Below, piece after piece: positions 22,801-23,620 of a stretch of 23,620 nt of DNA. Below the pieces are notes generated by a model. It saw only the letters and a list, made by a program, of their open reading frames with translations, did not search any database and had not been told where the DNA came from. This stretch comes from Apostichopus californicus (taxonomy: Eukaryota; Echinodermata; Holothuroidea; Aspidochirotida; Stichopodidae). The stretch is from the NCBI GenBank assembly GCA_020650975.1, contig JAIPMN010031150.1:1-23620 (forward strand), read 5' to 3'. Position 1 is the first letter of the stretch, and the number at the start of each line of letters is the position of its first letter. A program made the position numbers and the translations under genes.

Positions 22801-22962
22801 TTTTATTTCATTTTCTTTTAGAGTCACGAAGGGATCAGGTATTTAGAGTTTTGCGTGACCAAATTGAAGAAGGAGGAACAAGCCATCCACAACTATCTAG
22901 TTTCGTTATATGCACAGCATGCCGAGAACCAACTCATGAAATACCTTCTGTCAGAGGGAGAG
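7753..22962 (+). CDS. VPS18: VPS18 (HOPS/CORVET core subunit), 18 exons, 3' end beyond window
   Basis: The exons are 7753-7851, 8820-8893, 9525-9634, 9949-10088, 10392-10476, 11172-11251, 12195-12310, 12978-13066, 14155-14253, 15783-15951, 16755-16812, 17359-17462, 18110-18235, 19362-19497, 20110-20259, 20601-20694, 22105-22334 and 22822-22962. They total 2100 nt, exactly 700 codons, with every junction GT-AG and phase-consistent and no internal stop. The product aligns along its length with animal VPS18, for example HKMFLDPSGQHLI, ESVGWNKM, YKFSPVLMQHIP and QAIHNYLVSLYA. In this family, VPS18 is a scaffold of HOPS and CORVET, the Rab-binding tethers for SNARE-driven endosome, lysosome and autophagosome fusion. 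Residues about 34-400 form the beta-propeller. Residues from about 405 form the alpha-solenoid with the clathrin-type repeat. Vertebrate VPS18 is about 970 residues, so some 270 residues including the RING-H2 finger are missing only because the window ends. The gene looks intact. Identification is from remembered family sequence, not a search. Confidence 0.96.
7852..8819 (+). other. VPS18 intron 1
   Basis: 968 bp between GTAAGT and TTCCAG. Unique-looking AT-rich sequence. The open frames on both strands (8120-8335 minus, 8550-8813 plus) show no family features. Confidence 0.85.
8820..8893 (+). CDS. VPS18: VPS18 exon 2 (residues 34-58)
   Basis: Flanked by TTCCAG and GTAAGT. Encodes EEDVKIFTRQKINF, matching vertebrate EKEVPIFTKQRIDF at the entry to the beta-propeller. 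Enters in phase 0 and leaves in phase 2, splitting codon 58 (Thr). Confidence 0.93.
8894..9524 (+). other. VPS18 intron 2
   Basis: 631 bp. Contains an uninterrupted G run at about 9008-9022. Two overlapping frames after it show no family signal and look like chance. Confidence 0.85.
9525..9634 (+). CDS. VPS18: VPS18 exon 3 (residues 58-95)
   Basis: Acceptor TTACAG, donor GTAACA. Encodes TPPRAITHMVANNNMLMI and then ADRTILRINRDQP, the first propeller blade. It corresponds to vertebrate TPSERITSLVVSSNQLCM and the TLLRIDL strand. Ends in phase 1. Confidence 0.93.
9635..9948 (+). other. VPS18 intron 3
   Basis: 314 bp, pyrimidine-rich on the plus strand, no repeat or gene seen. Confidence 0.85.
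9949..10088 (+). CDS. VPS18: VPS18 exon 4 (residues 95-141)
   Basis: Acceptor TCTCAG, donor GTAAGT. Contains KIHKMFLDPSGQHLIIS and LDVLYVGKKSRK, among the most conserved propeller stretches of VPS18 (vertebrate KVHKMFLDHTGSHLLIA). Ends in phase 0. Confidence 0.95.
10089..10391 (+). other. VPS18 intron 4
   Basis: 303 bp, AT-rich, with short TTTTA(C/T)TATAG iterations near 10250-10290. Nothing else seen. Confidence 0.85.
10392..10476 (+). CDS. VPS18: VPS18 exon 5 (residues 142-170)
   Basis: Acceptor CAACAG, donor GTACGA. Encodes GHLIESVGWNKM followed by TTTEILLGTSRG, matching vertebrate GQLVESVGWNKA and ILVGTAQG. Leaves in phase 1. Reading on past the donor reaches a stop at 10503-10505, so splicing is needed to keep the frame. 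Confidence 0.94.
10477..11171 (+). other. VPS18 intron 5
   Basis: 695 bp. A short tandem TTCATTAATTTGTTTA-type repeat at about 11125-11168 runs up to the acceptor. No gene or element recognised. Confidence 0.85.
11172..11251 (+). CDS. VPS18: VPS18 exon 6 (residues 170-196)
   Basis: Acceptor TGTTAG, donor GTAGGT. Encodes GCIFETLIQAGDDGRFF and ends at YWKM in phase 0. It aligns with vertebrate GHIFEAELSASEGG and the linker after it. The match is weaker than in neighbouring exons but phase and position fit. Confidence 0.87.
11252..12194 (+). other. VPS18 intron 6
   Basis: 943 bp, more than half of it the purine-strand minisatellite at about 11412-11940. The flanks are AT-rich and unremarkable. 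Confidence 0.88.
11412..11940. repeat. 44-bp minisatellite, purine-rich plus strand
   Basis: About eleven units starting GAAGAGGAGAGG, at 11452, 11496, 11540, 11595, 11639, 11695, 11739, 11790, 11840, 11884 and 11927. The spacing is mostly 44 bp, with longer units of 50-56 bp where a G-run with GTGCGGGT is inserted. Each unit has AATGACAAGAGATGGAGAGG or a variant. The plus strand is almost all purine. Long proline- and serine-rich minus-strand frames across it are artefacts of the repeat. Confidence 0.95.
12195..12310 (+). CDS. VPS18: VPS18 exon 7 (residues 197-235)
   Basis: Acceptor TGTCAG, donor GTAAGT. Starts VYNLGKESTVPVTGLHVER and ends FIMATTPE, matching vertebrate VLNEEGGPAPVCSLEAER and FVIATTRQ. 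Leaves in phase 2. The preceding intron carries the minisatellite. Confidence 0.9.
12311..12977 (+). other. VPS18 intron 7
   Basis: 667 bp. The middle holds a probable tRNA-like SINE remnant (12567-12631). The rest is AT-rich with no further feature. Confidence 0.85.
12567..12631 (+). mobile_element. Degraded tRNA-like SINE head
   Basis: GCTATGGTCGAGTGGATATC resembles an A box of a Leu/Ser-type tRNA. The downstream GGGTTTATTCTCTGG sits where a B box (GGTTCGAATCC type) would be, 40-50 bases on. The cloverleaf is not intact. No second copy occurs in the window, so this is a moderate-to-low call. Confidence 0.35.
12978..13066 (+). CDS. VPS18: VPS18 exon 8 (residues 235-265)
   Basis: Acceptor TGCACAG, donor GTAAGT. 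Encodes ERMYQFIGTIMSTEALIFLQ, the equivalent of vertebrate QRLFQFIGRA and the variable loop after it, which is shorter here. Leaves in phase 1. Confidence 0.9.
13067..14154 (+). other. VPS18 intron 8
   Basis: 1088 bp. Contains diverged internal repeats (13140-13390 and a third trace near 13780) and purine-rich sequence at 13858-13910. The plus-strand frames reaching 14297 are only open flanks of exon 9. Confidence 0.85.
13140..13390. repeat. Diverged tandem duplication in intron 8
   Basis: AATTGCAAGTCACTGATGAT (13151-13170) and AGTTACAAGTTAGTGATGAT (13309-13328) head two related blocks about 158 bp apart. Both continue with GCTA(G/C)TA(G/C)TGATAC and a GTTGATGGAA-like sequence. A third weak trace, GTGATGCTAGTAGCAATACC, is at 13781-13800. 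An old, decayed duplication. Confidence 0.65.
14155..14253 (+). CDS. VPS18: VPS18 exon 9 (residues 265-298)
   Basis: Acceptor TGTATAG, donor GTAAAA. Encodes GFLELPGNIGYSQLQVYTPK and QGFAWMSG, matching vertebrate FREFPSNLGYSELAFYTPK and RAFAWMMG. Enters and leaves in phase 1. Confidence 0.95.
14949..14987. repeat. TATCTC microsatellite, likely tail of a retroposon
   Basis: GAAATAAATC then repeats of TCTATC/TATCTC. The AATAAA followed by a short-unit array is how many LINE and SINE copies end, so roughly 14560-14987 may be a retroposon. Nothing in it identifies a family. Confidence 0.5.
15041..15115. mobile_element. hAT-like transposon terminus
   Basis: CAGGGGTTCCCTAACTGGGG followed by GGGTGCRTGA-type repeats. 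This is close to the termini of animal hAT elements (CAGxGGTTCCCAAACTGGGG followed by GGGGGTACG-type sequence). No matching opposite end and no intact transposase was found nearby, so this is a solitary end or a decayed copy. Confidence 0.5.
15783..15951 (+). CDS. VPS18: VPS18 exon 10 (residues 298-354)
   Basis: Acceptor TCTATAG, donor GTAAAA. Begins PGVYIGNFDFQEL (vertebrate DGVLYGALDCG) and ends ISMILTEFHVLLLYSDR (vertebrate LAIVLTQFHFLLLLADR). This is the start of the Pep3/Vps18 family domain in the last propeller blades. Leaves in phase 2. Confidence 0.95.
15998..16363. mobile_element. 366-bp TTAA-flanked MITE (T2/Kolobok- or piggyBac-like)
   Basis: The left end reads TTAAAGGGTGTGAAGACTC. 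The reverse complement of the right end reads TTAAAGGCATTGAAGACTC. These are terminal inverted repeats of about 20 bp that differ at three positions, and weaker similarity continues inward (ACGC, AAAG). TTAA at both ends fits a TTAA target duplication. TTAA targets are known for piggyBac and Kolobok, and TTAAAGG ends recall the Xenopus T2 MITEs. The interior has no transposase, so the copy is non-autonomous. The family is inferred from the ends only. Confidence 0.78.
16590..16682 (+). mobile_element. Retroposon 3' tail (GCGCTTTATAAATTT then ATC units)
   Basis: GCGCTTTATAAATTT at 16633-16647 leads into TTTTTATCATCGTC and more ATC-like units. The near-identical GCGCTATATAAATTT occurs at 19124. 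This is a common ending of LINE and SINE copies in animal genomes. The body upstream (about 16400-16590) has no recognisable domain. Confidence 0.5.
16755..16812 (+). CDS. VPS18: VPS18 exon 11 (residues 354-373)
   Basis: A 58-nt exon between ATTTTAG and GTAAGT. Encodes RVQVICTLNETPIDED, matching vertebrate RVEAVCTLTGQVVLRD. Short, but required for phase continuity between exons 10 and 12. Confidence 0.92.
16813..17358 (+). other. VPS18 intron 11
   Basis: 546 bp. Its centre is SINE copy 1 (16961-17180). A TTTTTTCTTTG tandem run (17319-17350) lies just before the acceptor and may serve as its polypyrimidine tract. Confidence 0.87.
16961..17180 (-). mobile_element. tRNA-derived SINE, copy 1 (head lost)
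   Basis: Closely matches 20781-20950 in the same orientation. Both have a TGTATGTATGTT-type array, then CCTCCTGCAAGCAGGAA, GACCGAAGTC, TTTAACGTCCATGATTATGA and GGACGACATACATTAATCTT. Copy 2 shows that the element reads on the minus strand with the tRNA head on the right. Here similarity stops soon after GGAGTGAC, so the head is missing or replaced. Middle portions differ by an insertion near 17030-17050. Confidence 0.85.
17359..17462 (+). CDS. VPS18: VPS18 exon 12 (residues 374-408)
   Basis: Acceptor ATTTTAG, donor GTAAAT. Encodes KLGKLLGMCRDAMKGTIW and TYSDQGVFMYKVTRES, matching vertebrate KFGPLKHMVKDSSTGQLW and AYTERAVFRYHV. This completes the propeller. Leaves in phase 2. Confidence 0.94.
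17463..18109 (+). other. VPS18 intron 12
   Basis: 647 bp. Contains a C-rich tract (17841-17870). The frame at 17818-18042 starts in that tract and has no family signal. Confidence 0.85.
18110..18235 (+). CDS. VPS18: VPS18 exon 13 (residues 408-450)
   Basis: Acceptor CTTGCAG, donor GTGAGT. Encodes RDVWKIYLNKGDFNLALTFC, matching vertebrate RDVWRTYLDMNRFDLAKEYC at the first helices of the alpha-solenoid. Leaves in phase 2. Confidence 0.95.
18236..19361 (+). other. VPS18 intron 13
   Basis: 1126 bp, AT-rich. Includes CTTGCCAACTCTCCTGGTTT with the mirror-like GGGAATCTCCC (18773-18840), which looks like a dispersed-repeat end. Also has a 19104-19117 palindrome and the retroposon tail at 19124-19163. 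Confidence 0.85.
19080..19163 (+). mobile_element. Retroposon 3' tail (GCGCTATATAAATTT then AAT units)
   Basis: A perfect 14-bp palindrome CATGCTTAAGCATG (19104-19117), then GCGCTATATAAATTT (19124-19138), then an AAT array to about 19163. Typical 3' end of an L2/CR1-type LINE or a SINE sharing its tail. Upstream limit unclear. Confidence 0.55.
19362..19497 (+). CDS. VPS18: VPS18 exon 14 (residues 450-495)
   Basis: Acceptor ATCCAG, donor GTGAGT. Contains SALYFASTEMSFEEVTLKFI and EALRIFLQKKM, matching vertebrate SARCYALTQSYFEEIALKFL and EALAEFLQRKL. Ends in phase 0. Confidence 0.96.
19498..20109 (+). other. VPS18 intron 14
   Basis: 612 bp, half of it the foldback element at 19652-19948. Otherwise a C run (19639-19648) and a TCTC run (20089-20105) that serves as the polypyrimidine tract of exon 15. 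Confidence 0.88.
19652..19948. mobile_element. Symmetric 297-bp foldback element
   Basis: Bases 19652-19768 and 19832-19948 are inverted repeats of 117 bp. Paired positions sum to 39600 throughout, so there are no net indels, and only scattered mismatches occur. The 63-bp centre carries several CGATTTAAA motifs in both orientations. Within the left arm, 19686-19745 is three 20-bp tandem units beginning CGACATATACCAATTT (third unit CGACTTATACCAGTTT). It has no coding capacity. No known terminal motif or clear target duplication was recognised, so the superfamily is unknown. Confidence 0.93.
20110..20259 (+). CDS. VPS18: VPS18 exon 15 (residues 496-545)
   Basis: Acceptor TTTGTAG, donor GTAACG. 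Fifty whole codons. Contains TMLVIWLIELFLNQVGIL, matching vertebrate TLLTTWLTELYLSRLGAL. Solenoid helices. Confidence 0.95.
20260..20600 (+). other. VPS18 intron 15
   Basis: 341 bp, nothing beyond splice signals seen. Open frames reaching into it (to 20316 plus, from 20340 minus) are exon shadows. Confidence 0.85.
20601..20694 (+). CDS. VPS18: VPS18 exon 16 (residues 546-577)
   Basis: Acceptor TTGACAG, donor GTGAGA. Encodes TVYDLIASHGDVTDMVFFAM, matching vertebrate SIHELLASHGDTEHMVYFAV. Leaves in phase 1 and joins exon 17 to form KDYERV. Confidence 0.96.
20781..21004 (-). mobile_element. tRNA-derived SINE, copy 2 (with tRNA-like head)
   Basis: On the minus strand the element starts with a 65-base tRNA-like head (21004-20940). 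The head has A-box-like TTAGCTCAGTGGTTAACACC, B-box-like ATTCGAGTC, and acceptor-like ends GGAGTG and CACTCC that can pair. The body follows, including GACTTCGGTCAGCTTTCGGC and CCTGCTTGCAGGAGG. It ends in CATACAAACATACATACAA-type units, a SINE tail. The copy at 16961 shows that the body is a repeated unit. Confidence 0.85.
21136..21233. repeat. 30-bp tandem repeat, three units plus partial
   Basis: Units start at 21136, 21166 and 21196 with ATTCCAGTTGACCTC, ACTCCAATTGATCTC and ATTCCAATTGACCTC. Each continues into TTAACATRTTTRA. A partial fourth unit begins at 21226. Confidence 0.93.
21777..21892. repeat. Long pyrimidine tract (C-rich CCCTCC)
   Basis: About 115 bp of almost pure pyrimidine on the plus strand in CCCTCC-type units, interrupted by few A or G bases. 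Proline-rich and glycine/arginine-rich frames on the two strands are artefacts. It lies 210 bp upstream of exon 17, too far to be its ordinary polypyrimidine tract. Confidence 0.9.
21920..21976 (+). mobile_element. tRNA-like sequence lacking an anticodon arm
   Basis: Starts GGCTGTATAGCTCATTTG, an A-box-like run. It then has GATTCGAATCC, a good B box, and ends CTAGCC, which can pair with GGCTG. Only 57 bases, with no room for an anticodon arm, so it is not a working tRNA. It most likely represents a SINE head or a decayed tRNA. The following AT-rich 100 bases could be its body. Confidence 0.5.
22105..22334 (+). CDS. VPS18: VPS18 exon 17 (residues 577-653)
   Basis: The longest exon, between TGTCTAG and GTAAAG. 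Contains DYERVISHHIQGEDYQAALE, KELFYKFSPVLMQHIPKELV and DPKKLIPALVQY, closely matching vertebrate VPS18 (QLFYKFSPILIRHIPRQLV, DARQLIPALVNY). This is the clathrin-heavy-chain-repeat part of the solenoid. Ends in phase 0. Confidence 0.97.
22335..22821 (+). other. VPS18 intron 17
   Basis: 487 bp. Contains a T run then G runs (22520-22560), a C run at 22602-22608, and a T-rich stretch leading to the acceptor. No gene seen. Confidence 0.85.
22822..22962 (+). CDS. VPS18: VPS18 exon 18 (residues 654-700), last in window
   Basis: Acceptor TTTTAG, donor GTTAGT. Contains GIRYLEFCVTKL and EQAIHNYLVSLYAQ, matching vertebrate AIRYMEFCVNVL and EQAIHNYLLSLYAR. Ends in phase 0. No following VPS18 exon was found up to 23620. 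The rest of the solenoid and the RING finger should be downstream. Confidence 0.96.
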
Positions 22963-23620
22963 GTTAGTCATCTTCTTAAGATTCATCTGAAGAGGGCAGA
23001 GCAGGGTAACATTAACGATTATTAATAGTTGAGCAGTGTGCTTGGTGCTTTAAAGCTAATGACTGATCAAGATTTTACCAGTTTTAAGTTTGTATCAGCC
23101 TTTAGGGTAGCATACGCCCATTAAAAGCCCCTATTGACTTACACACTAAATCACAAAAGTAATTTGGTCTCTAAGTCTAGATAGAAGTTTTCACTAGCTA
23201 AACGCTACCCATCACCGGATAACTGACAAGTTGGCCTTTCATGGCACCATCAATTTTCCGTATCATGACCATGTAGATTTTTTGCTATCCGAGCCGGAAG
23301 TTTTCGTCACTTGTAAACAAACCTCTTCACTCAGTGGTAAACAATTTTCCTAAGCTGCTCCTGGGAGGCCTAAAGGGGTCTAAAATTGCCTCAATTGACC
23401 CAATTTTCTCACCACAGGTACTTCCATTCATGCTCTTCAACATGCAAGCCACAAAAAACTAGATCATGATTTTTCCCTGAAGGAGAACAATCGAGCGGAT
23501 GGATATAAACTCTAATAGGAGTATGCCACCTTAGGTCAGGGAAGCTCAAAAATATATATAAATACATATATTGTAGTGAGTTGGAAAATCCAGAACAGTG
23601 AAAAAATTTCAAGCCTAAAT
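22963..23620 (+). other. VPS18 intron 18 (partial)
   Basis: 658 bp to the window edge, starting at GTTAGT. No VPS18 exon recognised. A plausible acceptor at 23417 (CACCACAG) is followed by only 14 open codons before a stop, with no VPS18 similarity. Part of 23100-23540 has the look of a dispersed repeat, but I cannot classify it. Confidence 0.7.

Noticed and set aside
23410-23462. Possible next VPS18 exon after the CACCACAG acceptor
   Set aside because: Only about 14 codons before a stop and no similarity to the VPS18 residues expected after exon 18.

Overview
The window is eukaryotic genomic DNA, AT-rich and intron-rich, with GT-AG introns and many dispersed repeats. The reconstructed protein, the intron density and the kinds of short repeat present suggest a marine deuterostome invertebrate. 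An echinoderm such as a sea cucumber or sea urchin is the best guess, but nothing here fixes the species.

One gene dominates. Eighteen plus-strand exons between 7753 and 22962 join in phase to an uninterrupted 700-codon reading frame that is clearly VPS18 (Pep3 in yeast). VPS18 is a core subunit of the HOPS and CORVET tethering complexes, which act in endosome and lysosome fusion. The N-terminal beta-propeller and the first part of the alpha-solenoid are in the window. The remaining roughly 270 residues of a usual VPS18, including the C-terminal RING finger, lie beyond the right edge.

On the minus strand, 3425-3678 is the first coding exon of a second gene. It encodes what looks like the start of a TLC-domain membrane protein of the TLCD1/2 type. 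It diverges from VPS18 across about 4 kb that holds no other convincing exon. The rest of the TLC gene was not found in 1-3424 and is probably off the left edge, with 1-3424 as its first intron.

The remaining sequence is repeats and introns. From left to right: a hairpin inverted repeat at 1-143; a roughly 200-bp direct duplication (797-1000 and 1563-1762) and a 42-bp one (1816-1857 and 2511-2552); a broken non-LTR retrotransposon fragment (6813-7710) whose ATC-rich tail lies 43 bp before the VPS18 start codon; a 44-bp-unit purine-strand minisatellite (about 11412-11940); a degraded tRNA-like SINE head (12567-12631); diverged internal repeats in intron 8; a hAT-like terminus at 15041; a 366-bp MITE flanked by TTAA (15998-16363); two copies of one tRNA-derived SINE (about 16961-17180 and 20781-21004); two LINE/SINE tails sharing a GCGCTWTATAAATTT motif; a symmetric 297-bp foldback element with 20-bp subrepeats (19652-19948); a 30-bp tandem repeat (21136-21233); and a tRNA-like sequence lacking an anticodon arm (21920-21976).

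I found no operon-like cluster, CRISPR array, rRNA, functional tRNA or new multi-gene system. The points most worth following are the mobile elements that look unclassified, and the retrotransposon remnant next to the VPS18 start.
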